NCBI GenBank assembly: GCA_020633625.1 | Contig: JACKDJ010000011.1 | Span: forward strand, 55,006 to 119,005 | Origin: Myxococcales bacterium | GTDB taxonomy: Bacteria > Myxococcota_A > Bradymonadia > REDH01 | Reading direction: 5' to 3' | DNA: 64,000 nucleotides | Part shown: one piece after another, positions 27,589 to 37,243 of the stretch | Position numbering within the stretch: the stretch's first letter is position 1 | Layout: each line of letters starts with the position of its first letter | The notes under the pieces: model-generated | Seen by the model: only the letters and a program-made list of their open reading frames with translations | Databases searched by the model: none | What the model was told of the DNA's origin: nothing | Position numbers and translations under genes: made by a program

Positions 27589-28877
27589 GGTGCCGCCTCG
27601 CTTCTAGCCGAGGCGATCAGTCGCCGCAGCATGTACTCGAGCCCCAGATCCGTGTCCTCGTTGCAGAGCTTACGACCCGCGACGAAGAGCTGCGGTGTCA
27701 TCACCGGCAGCTCCCGACGAACGGCCCACCGCAGTCCGCGGTGCAGCTCCGACCGGACCTCGACCCCACCGATGCAACCCCGAAGGTAGGGGAAGCGCGT
27801 CGTCGCGAGCTCCGCGGCCGCACCCGCCCTCGCGCGCTCGGCCTCCATGATCGACTCCTGGTTCTCGAACGCCCAACGCAGCACCTCACCCGCGCGCGCC
27901 GGCTCGCAGAGCATCGCCTCCGACACCGCGCAGGCACCCGGGTGCACAGACGACCGCACCATCCAGTTGCACTCGGAGTCTAGCGGGAACAGCAGACCGC
28001 GCCGCCCCAACTCACCGCCGAGCCCCGAGGCGTCGAGTCGCTCCTCGAAGGCGCGGCAGGCCGCGCAGAGCGGGTCCATCACCTCGATCGCGTCGACAGG
28101 CCCTTCGGAGAGGGGGATCAGGACGTCGTACTCGTCGTCGATCGACGCGAGCGTCCCGCACCCGCCCTCGTACTCGCTCATGTCGGGCAGCGAGCCGACG
28201 TACGCCGCCACCGGCGCGGCGACGGTGAGCGCGGCGACCGGGAAGCTCCACCAAACGCTCGGGGGCGCCACGATCTGCGCCGCGGTCGCCTCGGGCTCGT
28301 CACCAGCCGCCTCGTCGTCGCCGGCCGCGAGGTGCGCCCGGACCGCGGCCGCCGCGCCTGGGCTGCGCCGGGTCGCGAAGGCCATCACGAGCGCCGACAC
28401 GAGGCCCACGGCGCTCGAAGCGTAGATGCCCACACAGAGCCGGCAGAACGCATGAAGCTCGGTGTACGCCAGCCGGCCCATGTAAATGGACGCGCCTACG
28501 GGAAGCAGCCACCACAGCACGCCGAGCACGCCGTGGCGGAGCCGGAACCCGCCCGCGCGGACCGCTGCGAACACTGCCCACACCGCCAAGAAGGCGAAGG
28601 TGCCGAGCCCCGGAAGGGCCACCGGTACGCCGCCCCAGTAGCGGTCGCGCTGAACCGACGAGTACGGGCTCATCAGCGCAACGCGGCAGCCGGTATGCTC
28701 TGCGTCCGCCGGCGGGGCCGCGGCACCCGGTACGAGCGAGCAGTGCAGATCGTGCACGTCGCGATCGAGGTGGCGCGCGAAGTCCGCCGTCGACGTGCCA
28801 GCAAACGTGGCGCCGGCGAGCGCCGCGAGCAGCATCACCGCAGCGCATCCGCGCGCGATCCAGATTCGGGTTCGCAT
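27585..28877 (-). CDS. VKOR-family membrane oxidoreductase fused to a thioredoxin/DsbA-like domain
   Basis: A 430-residue membrane protein. The first about 170 residues are a vitamin K epoxide reductase domain with loop cysteines Cys46 and Cys64, the SPYSSV segment and the quinone-site pair Cys145-Cys148 (FCRLCVG). A further membrane helix (about 208-230) leads to a periplasmic thioredoxin/DsbA-like domain with the active site DPLCAAC (Cys271, Cys274). Such fusions oxidise exported thiols and pass electrons to quinone, replacing DsbA/DsbB. It is the first gene of a four-gene operon and would serve the many Cys-rich lipoproteins in this window (inference). The 117 bp upstream hold only its promoter region. 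Confidence 0.9.
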   Translation of the reverse strand: MRTRIWIARGCAAVMLLAALAGATFAGTSTADFARHLDRDVHDLHCSLVPGAAAPPADAEHTGCRVALMSPYSSVQRDRYWGGVPVALPGLGTFAFLAVWAVFAAVRAGGFRLRHGVLGVLWWLLPVGASIYMGRLAYTELHAFCRLCVGIYASSAVGLVSALVMAFATRRSPGAAAAVRAHLAAGDDEAAGDEPEATAAQIVAPPSVWWSFPVAALTVAAPVAAYVGSLPDMSEYEGGCGTLASIDDEYDVLIPLSEGPVDAIEVMDPLCAACRAFEERLDASGLGGELGRRGLLFPLDSECNWMVRSSVHPGACAVSEAMLCEPARAGEVLRWAFENQESIMEAERARAGAAAELATTRFPYLRGCIGGVEVRSELHRGLRWAVRRELPVMTPQLFVAGRKLCNEDTDLGLEYMLRRLIASARSEAAP

Positions 28878-28994
28878 TCGGTCCTCGACTCACACGGGCG
28901 CCGGTGAGGCGTGCCCTCCTTCGCGCGGGCGATCCCGCATGTCAACCCGGCGGCGGGCGAGTAGCAAGCGTGCGAGCCGACGCAATTCCGCGCC

Positions 28995-29708
28995 TCACCG
29001 CTCGAGCGCGGCGACGGCGACCCGCGCGTCCGACCATCCCCAGTAGTAGAGCCGAGGGATGGCTGCCCCGACTCGGCGGTCGACCCGCACCGGCGTCGGC
29101 CCGGGGAGGCGAACGGCGGAGGCGGCCTCGCCTTCGATGTGCGTGCGAGCCTCGAGGTCGAGCACCCACGCCTCGACATCGAACGGCGCAAGCTCCACCC
29201 CGCCGATCCCCACGCCCAGCGCGGCGCCGAAGCACTTTGTAACCGCCTCCTTCGCCGTCCAGAGCGCGAAGAACGCCTCCCGGCGATCCACCGCGGTGAG
29301 CGTCGACAGCCACGCCGCCTCAGCCGGCGCGAAGAACCGCGCCGCGAGCGCGTCGACGCGAGCACGTCGGGTCACGCGCTCGACGTCGACGCCGATCATC
29401 CCCGTCGGCGCGGCCGCGACGGCCACGAGGCCCCCCGTGTGCGCGACGCTGACCGCAGGGCGCACCTCTCCGGGGCCGCGCCACTCGGGCTTCCCGAGCG
29501 ACCCGGTCTCGACGAGCCAGTCCGCCGGCGCGACGTGAGGGAAGAGCTCCGACGCGGCCTCCCGCGCCAGCTCTCGGGCGGCGCGCGACGCTGCGCGCGC
29601 ATCGGCCCGCGGCATGGCCTCGACGCGCGCGGCCTCGTCGGGCCCGAGCGTGCCCCGCGCGGGAAGGTCAGCCTCGATACCCCGCAGCCAGAGCCGCGGA
29701 GCGCTCAC
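28995..29708 (-). CDS. Sfp-type 4'-phosphopantetheinyl transferase
   Basis: A 237-residue enzyme that activates carrier proteins with the phosphopantetheine arm of CoA. The magnesium site GVDVERV (Asp108, Glu110) and the second motif FFALWTAKEAVTKCFG (Trp150, Lys153, Glu154, Lys158) are complete. The GTG start overlaps the TGA of the polyketide synthase, so it is coupled to the megasynthase whose ACP it presumably modifies together with the free ACP. A much longer frame runs upstream but is antiparallel-like noise inside the synthase gene. Confidence 0.93.
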   Translation of the reverse strand: MSAPRLWLRGIEADLPARGTLGPDEAARVEAMPRADARAASRAARELAREAASELFPHVAPADWLVETGSLGKPEWRGPGEVRPAVSVAHTGGLVAVAAAPTGMIGVDVERVTRRARVDALAARFFAPAEAAWLSTLTAVDRREAFFALWTAKEAVTKCFGAALGVGIGGVELAPFDVEAWVLDLEARTHIEGEAASAVRLPGPTPVRVDRRVGAAIPRLYYWGWSDARVAVAALER

Positions 29709-32700
29709 TGTGCGCGGATCTTCGCGAGCTCCACGCGGATCGTCTCTGCCGTGTGCTCGAGTTGGTCCTCGGAGTGGAGCGACGACAGGAAGAAGCGCAG
29801 GCGCGCGGCGTCGTTCGCAACCGCCGGATAGATGATCGGCTTCGCGTTGATGCCCTTCTCCAGCAGCGCGGCGGAGAGGTATAGAGCCTGCATCGAGTCG
29901 CCGGTCACGACTGGGACGACCGGCGACTCGCCGCGGGCGACCCCCACGTCGAGGCCGCGCGAGGTCAGCGCGTTCGCGAAGAAGCGGGCGTTGGACTGCA
30001 GCTTCGCGACGCGCTCCGGCTCGACGAGCATGAGTCGCAGCGACGACAGGGCGGCCTGGCCGAGGGCCGGCGTGATCCCCGCCGCGAAGACGAAGCCGGG
30101 CGCCGTGTAACGAAGGTACGTGATGAGCGGCTTCGCGCCGCCGATCCAGCCGCCGGTCGACGCGAGCGACTTCGACATCGTCCCCATCCAGAGATCGACG
30201 TCTGCGCCGCGCAGGCCGTGATGCTCGCGGATCCCGAGCCCGCGCGCGCCGATCGTCCCGAACGAGTGGGCCTCGTCGACCATCAGCAGGCATCCGTAGC
30301 GGCGCTTGAGCTCGACGAAGGCCGCCGTCTGCGAGACGTCGCCGTCCATCGAGTACACGCCCTCGGTGACGATGAGGACCCGCTCGTAGTGGGCACGGAG
30401 CTCGCGGAGCTGCGCCTCGCAGTGCGCCACGTCCTCGTGCCGATACGAGCGCCGCGCCGCACCCGAGAGCTTGATCCCCTGCAGACACGAATCGTGGATG
30501 AGCTCGTCGTGCAGGATCAGGTCCTTTGGACCAAACAGGTGCCCGATCACGGTCACGTTGGTCGCGTGGCCCGACGAGAAGACGATGCAGTCTTCGACAT
30601 CGAGCGCGCTCGCGAGCTCGGCCTCGAGCTCCCGGTGGAACGGTCGCTCGCCGGACGCGATCCGCGACGCAGACACGCTCGTGCCGTACCGCTCCACGGC
30701 CGCCGCGACGTCGGCGATCACCCGCGGGTCGCCGGAGTAGCCGAGATAGTTGTACGACGAGAAGTTGATGACATCTCGGTCGCCGATCCGCGAGGTGTCG
30801 CGCGCGGTGCCCTGGTGGAGGTCGAAGTACGGGTTCTGGAGCCCGAGCGCGGCGACCATCTGGAAGCGCAGGTCGAGGTCCTTGATCTCGGGCCAAGCAG
30901 CAAACGAGACCCACTCGGGCTTCACCTCGACGGCCGCAGCGTCGGCCGCGCGCTCGACGGTGCGAAGCTGCGCGACGACCTGCTCCACCGCTGCGAGCAG
31001 GGTCCCCGCTTCGTCGCGGAAGTACACGTCTGCGGCGAACCGGTCTCCGTCGGCAGGCTCCGCGAACACACACTCGGCCGTCACAGTGGCGCCAGGCTCC
31101 GGCATCGGCTGGAGCTGGACATACCGGCGCATCGACACCGGCGTCCCCGCGCGGCCGAAGCGCGTGTATGCGACATATGCCGCGAGCTGGAAGGCGCTGT
31201 CGAGGGCGAGCGGGTCGATCGCCCAACGGGACTCCGGCGACGCCGGTATCCAGTCCGTCGGACGACCGACCGTGACACGCCCCCGCACGAAGTCTTCACC
31301 GACGCCATCGATCGCGGCGATCCCGCGGAGCAGCGGCCCGTGGAACGTCGCGTCTCGGTAGAACTCGTCGACCGACATCGTCGGTGGGTCTCCACCGAGC
31401 CGCGGACCCGGGTCGACGACGTCGGCAGCTACGGCACCGCCGCTCGCGCTGTAGTGCAGGTGCTTCGCCCCGCGGAGCTCGAACCGCCCGCCGCTGTATG
31501 TCGTCGCGACCTTGCGCGGCTCGTCGACGACGACGCCTTGAAACAGCGTCGTGTCGCGCAGCTCGAACGGCGGCTCCAGCCGTGCCGTGTTTGCAAACAT
31601 CGCGGCCGCGCCCGCTAGCGGAAGCACAGGACGACCGTCGACCGCGTGGTCGGCGAGATACGGGTGCGTCGCGACCGCGAGCACCTCGGTCCGGCGCACG
31701 ACGCGTGTGGTCGGCGCGACGCGGCGCCCCTGCACCACCACCCCACGCCCGCCGCCCAGCTCCGTGAGCAACGCGGCGACGCCCGCGCGGTCCGTGACGA
31801 AGTCTACGCCATCGGCGCGCATCGACGCGCGCACGCTCTCCGGGATCGTCGCCGCCATCTCGGACTCGACCCACGGACCGAACTCGGCGCAGACGCCGCG
31901 GATGCGGGCCGGCAGGCGCGTGACGAGCTCCGACAGCAGGGCGTTCGCCGCGCCGTAGTGCGCCTGATGCCGGCTCCCGAACCGCCCTGCCCACGACCCG
32001 ATCGCCAGCGCCACGCGCAGCGACCCGTTGACGGCGACCAGCGCGTTGAGGAAGCCGCCCGCCTTCACGGCGCGCGCTAGCGCCCCCGCACCCCCTTCTA
32101 CCGTCTCGACCGCGCCGTCTGCGAGGACGCCCGCCGAGTGGACGAGGACCGTGACCGGAGCAAACGGGGCGAGCGCGCGCCGCACGGCGGCGCGATCGGT
32201 CACGTCGACCGCCGCGTGCACGACGCGGCCTTCGCTCGCAGCGACGAACGCGGCGGCGTCCTCCGTCAGCGGACCGCGACCGGCGATGACAACACGCGCG
32301 CCCGCAGCGGCGAGCTGACGGGCGACCGCGAGACCGATGCCGCGTGTGCCGCCAGTCACGACGATTGTGTCGTCTGGCCCTACCGCGAGCTGCGCCGGGA
32401 CCTCACGGATCTCCTTCGTCCCCATCACGCGGCGCGTCGCGCCTTGGTAGCGGACGTCGACCGTGGCGTCTTCGCCGCCCAGCTCGTCAGCGAGCGCCGC
32501 GACGAGCGCGGCCGGCGAAGCAGCGGTCGCGTCGACGCCGATGGACTTGCAGCGGGCGCCGGTCCACTCCCGCGCCAACGACCGCACCGCGCCGGCGAGC
32601 GCCTCGCTCCACGGCTCGTCGATCTCCCGGACAAGCGCGACGGGACGCGCTCCGGCGGTCGCCGCCTCGGCGAGGAACGGCGCCGCGAGGTCGGGCATCT

Positions 32701-35700
32701 CGGCCTCGTCGGCGAGGATAGCGCTCACCGGTGGCAGCTCGACTCCGACGGTCGTGTAGATCCACGAGGCGGCCGCGCCGACCGAGTCCGCGACGGCGAC
32801 GCCGCACGCTCGGAGCGCGTCCCGCAACGGCGCCACCGCGCCGGGACCGCTGACAAACACCGGCTGAGGGATCTCGCCCGCTCGGCGGAGGGGCGCAGAC
32901 GTCCACGCGACCGCATACCTGAGCACGGGCGCGTCGTCGTCTGCGGGGTCGCTCGCGCCCGCCGCTGGGTCCTCGCAGAACGCGACGAGGTCCTCGATCT
33001 TCGGGCTCGCGATCAGCAGTTCGCGCGGGATCCCGGTCAACCCAGGGACTGTGCGGACGAGGTCCTCGGCGAGGTCGGCGATCATCATGGAATCGAAGCC
33101 GAGCTCGTCCGACAGTCGCATCTCTCCGCGGAGCGCCTCGATCGGGTATGCCGACGCGCGCGCGACGGCGGCGAAGACGAGCTCGGCGACCGCGCTTCGA
33201 CCGCCGCGCACCGCGACGGGCTCTGCTGCCGGCGTCGGCGCTTCGACAGCCGGAACGTTCGCCGACGGGACACGGTGGGCGCCGGTGGCCGTGAGATCGA
33301 GCGCCGCGCCCGTCTCGCGCACCGCCCAGTAGTGCTCTCGCGGCAGGACCGCAGCAGGCAGGGTCACGGCGGGCGCGATGTCGCAGAGCGCGTCGACCGC
33401 GACCGGGACGCCGAGGCACCACAGATGCGCCAGCGTCTCGAGCAGCGACGCGCCCGCGTCAGCGTCGTCGGTCGAAGCCGCAGTCAGCGCCGCGAGCGGT
33501 GCGCGACCGGCGAGCGACGCCTTCACGAACGACAGCAGCGGACCGCCGGCACCGACCTGCAGGTAGATGTCCGCACCGAGCGCCGCGCACTGCTCGACCG
33601 TCTTCACGAACTGCACCGGCGACGTCGCGTGACGCTTGAACACGTCGCGCACCTCGCCGACGTCGGCGTACGGGTGGTCGTTGATGCACGACGCGACCGG
33701 GATCGCAGGCGCTTGGAGCGCGAGCCCGTCGACGACGGCGTCGAGGTCGAGGCCCGCGAGCACTGGCGAGTGGAACGCGTGGGAGACCTTGAGCGGCGCT
33801 GCGACGATGCCCGCGGCCTCGGCGCGACGCCGAACCTGTGCTACCGCGTCGGTCGTGCCCGACACCACCGTCTGCCGCGGGTGGTTGACGTTCGCGACGA
33901 CGGCGCCGTGGACGAGGAGCCCCGCGGCCGTCGCTGCGTCGGCTCGCACGGCGAGCATCGCGCCTGGGTCTCCCTCGATCGCTGCCATGGCTGCGCCACG
34001 GACGGCCGCCCACCGGGCGCCCTCGGCGAGACTCATCGCGCCGGAGACCACCGCCGCGGTGAACTCGCCGACCGAGTGTCCCGCCGTCACGACGGGGCGG
34101 ACGTTCGCCCGCGCGAGGAGGCGGGCCAGCGCGACACCGCATGCGACGAGCGCGGGCTGACAGTTCTCGGTGGCGGTCAGCTCGGCGTCCGCCAGCTCTG
34201 AGTCGACGGGCTGCGCGCGGCGCTCGGGGTAGAGGTAGTGCGACAGCGGAAGCTTGGTCACGCCGGCGGTAGCGGCGTCGCACTCGGCGAGCACCTCGCT
34301 GACCTCTGCGTATCGGTCACGGATCGACGCGAGCATTCCGACGCGCTGCGACCCCTGACCCGGGAACAGCATCGCGACCGACGGCGCCTTGGCCGGCGCC
34401 TCGCCGATGAACGCGCCCTTCGGGCAGCCGCCCTCGCCGACCTCGCGAAGCGTCTCGCCGAGCTCGGGTACGGTCGCCGCCACCACAGCCAAGCGCCACG
34501 GCTGCGCGAGACGCGTCGCCGTCGCGCGGGCGACGCCTGCGACGGTGCACGCCGGGGCCTCCGCGAGCGCCCGCGCGGTGTTCGCTGCCAAGCGACGCAG
34601 CGCCGCCTCGGTCGGCGCGGACAGCGTGACGAGCTGCGGCCGCGCCGCCGCGACCGACGTTGCCTCGGGGCGCGGCGCCGCGGCAAGGACCGCGTGCGCG
34701 TTGGTGCCACCGAAGCCAAACGCGCTGACGCAAGCGAGGCGCTCCGGGTCGTCCCACGCCTCGGCGACGGTCGGCACGTAGAACGGCGACGCGTCGAGGT
34801 TCAGGTCCGCCTTCGGGTGCCCGAAGTTCGCCATCGGCGGGCGAACTCCGGCGTAGACGGCCATGGCGGCTCGGATCAAGCCGGCGATGCCGGCGGCCGA
34901 CATTGTGTGGCCGATGTTTGCTTTCGCCGAGCCCAGCGCCGCGCGCTGGACGTTCGCACCGAGGCGCTCGACGAGCCCCTCGAACTCGATGACGTCGCCG
35001 ACGGCCGTCCCGGTTCCGTGCGTCTCGACGTAGCCGAGGTGCGCGGGGTCTGCGCCGGCGTCACGCCACGCGAGATCGATGACCTCGACCTGTCCCGACT
35101 TCACGGGCGCCATGGGTCCGTCGCCGCCGCCGTCGTTGTTCAGCGCGACGCCGCGGATGACCGCGTAGACGCGGTCTCCGTCGCGCTCGGCGTCCGCGAG
35201 CCGCTTGAGGACGACGACGCCCGCGCCGTCACCCTGGAGGAAGCCGTCGGCCCGCTCGTCGAACGGGAGACACTGGCCGGCGCGCGACATCGCGCCGATC
35301 CGCGAGAACGCGATGTAGTGCTCCGGCGTCACGCACAGGTAGGCGCCACCGGCGAGCGCGACCTCGACTTCACCAGCCCGCAGCGCCCGCACGGCGTCTG
35401 CGACCGCGACCAGCGCCGACGAGCACGCGGCGTCGACGGTGAACGCCGGGCCGGTGAGGCGCAGCTCCTGGGCGATGGTCGCCGCGGTCATGTTTGCGAG
35501 CGTGCCAGCGGCAGTGAACGGCCGCGGCTGCACGATCCGCTCGACGCCGCGCGCGATGCCGCTCGGCGACTCGGGCGGGGTTCCGAACTCGCCGTCGGCG
35601 ACGAGCTGGGCCATGACCCGAGTGCTGAGCAGGGTCCGGTACTCCATCGCCGTGACGCCGATGTACACACCGGTCCGTCGCGGGAGCTCGCGCGGGGCGA

Positions 35701-36034
35701 CGCCGGCGTCCTGCACCGCCTGCAGCGCGCACTCGAGCGCGAGCCGCTGCTGCGGATCCATGACCTCGACGCGGCGGGGCGGGATCTGCAGAGCGACGGC
35801 GGGGAACGACTTGATGTCGTCGATGAAGGCCCCGCGGTCGGTGTAGGTCTTGTCGGCGACGCGGGGGTTGGGGTCGTAGACCGCGGCGTGGTTCCACCGA
35901 TCGGCGGGCACCTTCGAGAAGGCGTCGCGGCCCTCGAGGGTCAGCCCCCAGTAGTCGACGAGGTCCGCGGCGCCGGCGAACCGGCAGCCGATCCCGACGA
36001 TGGCGACGTCGTGTCGTCCGTGCACGTCATTCAT
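29705..36034 (-). CDS. PUFA-synthase-like type I PKS (KS-AT-ACP-KR-DH) with C-terminal alpha-oxoamine synthase
   Basis: A 2109-residue megasynthase. KS (about 1-440): Cys204 in VDAACSSA, His339 in VETHGTGT, His376 in NIGHTMSA. AT (about 555-880): Ser654 in GHSVGEF, and HAFH near residue 750, which predicts malonyl-CoA. ACP: phosphopantetheine Ser982 in LGFDSMMI. KR (about 1220-1400): VVTGGTRGIG, Ser in AIGSWAGRFG, Tyr in HYGAANALL. DH (about 1455-1690): HPYLADHAVDGRPVLP and DPLALDSAFQ. AOS (about 1700-2109): DEAHSFG and PLP Lys1955 in MGTMSKSLAS. The KS-AT-ACP-KR-DH order is that of PfaA and enediyne PKSE, not of modular PKSs. There is no ER domain. The AOS would release the chain by decarboxylative condensation with an amino acid, giving an alpha-amino ketone. 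All catalytic residues appear intact. Confidence 0.93.
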   Translation of the reverse strand: MNDVHGRHDVAIVGIGCRFAGAADLVDYWGLTLEGRDAFSKVPADRWNHAAVYDPNPRVADKTYTDRGAFIDDIKSFPAVALQIPPRRVEVMDPQQRLALECALQAVQDAGVAPRELPRRTGVYIGVTAMEYRTLLSTRVMAQLVADGEFGTPPESPSGIARGVERIVQPRPFTAAGTLANMTAATIAQELRLTGPAFTVDAACSSALVAVADAVRALRAGEVEVALAGGAYLCVTPEHYIAFSRIGAMSRAGQCLPFDERADGFLQGDGAGVVVLKRLADAERDGDRVYAVIRGVALNNDGGGDGPMAPVKSGQVEVIDLAWRDAGADPAHLGYVETHGTGTAVGDVIEFEGLVERLGANVQRAALGSAKANIGHTMSAAGIAGLIRAAMAVYAGVRPPMANFGHPKADLNLDASPFYVPTVAEAWDDPERLACVSAFGFGGTNAHAVLAAAPRPEATSVAAARPQLVTLSAPTEAALRRLAANTARALAEAPACTVAGVARATATRLAQPWRLAVVAATVPELGETLREVGEGGCPKGAFIGEAPAKAPSVAMLFPGQGSQRVGMLASIRDRYAEVSEVLAECDAATAGVTKLPLSHYLYPERRAQPVDSELADAELTATENCQPALVACGVALARLLARANVRPVVTAGHSVGEFTAAVVSGAMSLAEGARWAAVRGAAMAAIEGDPGAMLAVRADAATAAGLLVHGAVVANVNHPRQTVVSGTTDAVAQVRRRAEAAGIVAAPLKVSHAFHSPVLAGLDLDAVVDGLALQAPAIPVASCINDHPYADVGEVRDVFKRHATSPVQFVKTVEQCAALGADIYLQVGAGGPLLSFVKASLAGRAPLAALTAASTDDADAGASLLETLAHLWCLGVPVAVDALCDIAPAVTLPAAVLPREHYWAVRETGAALDLTATGAHRVPSANVPAVEAPTPAAEPVAVRGGRSAVAELVFAAVARASAYPIEALRGEMRLSDELGFDSMMIADLAEDLVRTVPGLTGIPRELLIASPKIEDLVAFCEDPAAGASDPADDDAPVLRYAVAWTSAPLRRAGEIPQPVFVSGPGAVAPLRDALRACGVAVADSVGAAASWIYTTVGVELPPVSAILADEAEMPDLAAPFLAEAATAGARPVALVREIDEPWSEALAGAVRSLAREWTGARCKSIGVDATAASPAALVAALADELGGEDATVDVRYQGATRRVMGTKEIREVPAQLAVGPDDTIVVTGGTRGIGLAVARQLAAAGARVVIAGRGPLTEDAAAFVAASEGRVVHAAVDVTDRAAVRRALAPFAPVTVLVHSAGVLADGAVETVEGGAGALARAVKAGGFLNALVAVNGSLRVALAIGSWAGRFGSRHQAHYGAANALLSELVTRLPARIRGVCAEFGPWVESEMAATIPESVRASMRADGVDFVTDRAGVAALLTELGGGRGVVVQGRRVAPTTRVVRRTEVLAVATHPYLADHAVDGRPVLPLAGAAAMFANTARLEPPFELRDTTLFQGVVVDEPRKVATTYSGGRFELRGAKHLHYSASGGAVAADVVDPGPRLGGDPPTMSVDEFYRDATFHGPLLRGIAAIDGVGEDFVRGRVTVGRPTDWIPASPESRWAIDPLALDSAFQLAAYVAYTRFGRAGTPVSMRRYVQLQPMPEPGATVTAECVFAEPADGDRFAADVYFRDEAGTLLAAVEQVVAQLRTVERAADAAAVEVKPEWVSFAAWPEIKDLDLRFQMVAALGLQNPYFDLHQGTARDTSRIGDRDVINFSSYNYLGYSGDPRVIADVAAAVERYGTSVSASRIASGERPFHRELEAELASALDVEDCIVFSSGHATNVTVIGHLFGPKDLILHDELIHDSCLQGIKLSGAARRSYRHEDVAHCEAQLRELRAHYERVLIVTEGVYSMDGDVSQTAAFVELKRRYGCLLMVDEAHSFGTIGARGLGIREHHGLRGADVDLWMGTMSKSLASTGGWIGGAKPLITYLRYTAPGFVFAAGITPALGQAALSSLRLMLVEPERVAKLQSNARFFANALTSRGLDVGVARGESPVVPVVTGDSMQALYLSAALLEKGINAKPIIYPAVANDAARLRFFLSSLHSEDQLEHTAETIRVELAKIRAQ

Positions 36035-36071
36035 GGCCGGCCCGCGGTGGCAGGGGCCCCCGAAGGGGCGC

Positions 36072-36320
36072 TCAGTGCGCGACGCTCGTGATGAGGTCGA
36101 CGATGTCGCTGAAGCGGTTGAGCTGGGCGAGGTCCTCGTCCGGGAACGTCACCTCGAGGCGCTCCTCGATCACGCCGACCATCTCCATCGCCGCGACGGA
36201 GTCGATGCCGGCGTCGCGGATGCGCGTGTCGAGGCCGAGCGTCTCGAGCTCGGCGGCCTTGGCGGGGGAGATCTCGTGGAGCGCGGCCTTGACCAGCGCG
36301 ACGGCTTGTTCGTTCGTCAT
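36072..36320 (-). CDS. Free-standing acyl carrier protein
   Basis: An 82-residue ACP. The phosphopantetheine attachment site is Ser41 in AGIDSVAAMEM, followed by an acidic helix II/III region (IEERLEVTFPDEDLAQLNRF). AGAAAGAAG precedes the ATG. It lies between the methyltransferase and the polyketide synthase genes. It is the natural acceptor for the acyl group activated by the fatty acyl-AMP ligase and would hand it to the KS domain (inference). Confidence 0.95.
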   Translation of the reverse strand: MTNEQAVALVKAALHEISPAKAAELETLGLDTRIRDAGIDSVAAMEMVGVIEERLEVTFPDEDLAQLNRFSDIVDLITSVAH

Positions 36321-36360
36321 CTTCTTTCTCGGTGGTGTGGAGAGAGCTGTGGGTTGTGGT

Positions 36361-37209
36361 TCAGTCGATGCGACGCAGGACGTACTGCGCGAGCGACTGG
36401 TAGTGCATGTGGAAGCCCCGAACGCACGTACGGAGGTAGCGGTCGTAGTCGTCGAACACGACGTCGCCCCACTGCGCGCGGATCGTCCCCTCGTGCTTGC
36501 GCAGCCGCGCGAGCCACTCGGCGCAGGTCTTCTCGTAGTCTTCGCGGCGGGTGTAGACCTCGGTGATCTCCCAGTACGGGTTCACCGCCTTGATGATGTC
36601 CTCGAGTCGGAGCGAGAGGCCGCCGGGGAAGATCTTGTACGTGACGAAGCCGATGTCCTCGAGGTCCTCCTTGATGCGCGGGACGCGGTTGCGGAGGATG
36701 GTCTGGAGGCCGAACGAGGCGCCCGGGTTGGTCCACCCGTGGATGCGTCGGAAGAAGTCGCGGTACAGGCCGATGTGCTTCCCCTCGCGCACCTCTTCGG
36801 GCGTCGCGATGTGCTCCATCATGCAGATCGAGATGACGGAGTCGAACTTGAAGTCGGGGCGGAAGTCCCGGTAGTCGCACACCTTCGCGGCCACGCCGGG
36901 GAGGTTGCGGCGGTTGACCTCCTCGCACTGCGAGCGCGACAGCGTGATGCCGACGGCGTCGGTGCACCCCTTCACACGCGTCTGGTACTCGAGGTTGGCG
37001 CCCCAGCCGCAGCCGATGTCGAGCAGTCGCTTGCCCGGCCCGACGTTGGCAGCACGCGCGTGCCACTCGAGCTTGGCGACCTGTGCGGCCTCGAGCGTGT
37101 CGACACCGTCCCAGTTGCCACACGTGTAGTTCATCTTCTCGTCGAGCCAGAGACGAAAGAACTCGTTCCCGACGTCGTACGAAACCTCGACTTCCTGCTG
37201 GTTCGACAC
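36361..37209 (-). CDS. Cyclopropane-fatty-acid-synthase-like SAM methyltransferase
   Basis: A 282-residue SAM-dependent methyltransferase. The N-terminal SYDVGNEFFRLWLDEKMNYT is the cyclopropane/mycolic acid synthase substrate-binding signature. Motif I LLDIGCGWG is at residues 62-70 and SICMMEHIATPEEV follows. C-terminal FHMHYQSLAQYVL fits the family. It may methylate or cyclopropanate a double bond of a lipid or ACP-bound chain made by the neighbouring desaturases. It lacks the extra N-terminal domain of E. coli Cfa. The start is GTG with AAGAGAAG upstream. Confidence 0.88.
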   Translation of the reverse strand: MSNQQEVEVSYDVGNEFFRLWLDEKMNYTCGNWDGVDTLEAAQVAKLEWHARAANVGPGKRLLDIGCGWGANLEYQTRVKGCTDAVGITLSRSQCEEVNRRNLPGVAAKVCDYRDFRPDFKFDSVISICMMEHIATPEEVREGKHIGLYRDFFRRIHGWTNPGASFGLQTILRNRVPRIKEDLEDIGFVTYKIFPGGLSLRLEDIIKAVNPYWEITEVYTRREDYEKTCAEWLARLRKHEGTIRAQWGDVVFDDYDRYLRTCVRGFHMHYQSLAQYVLRRID

Positions 37210-37243
37210 GGCTTCTCTTGGGTGCGGAGGGGGCTGTTGGGGT

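Noticed and set aside
29709..31226. A long upstream extension of the phosphopantetheinyl transferase
   Set aside because: It would overlap 1.5 kb of the synthase in another frame. The GTG at 29708 overlapping the synthase stop is a sufficient start.
32138..34201. A 687-codon open frame on the plus strand opposite the polyketide synthase
   Set aside because: It mirrors an intact KS-AT-KR synthase on the other strand, is rich in Arg and His, and shows no domain. GC-rich third positions leave the opposite frame open.
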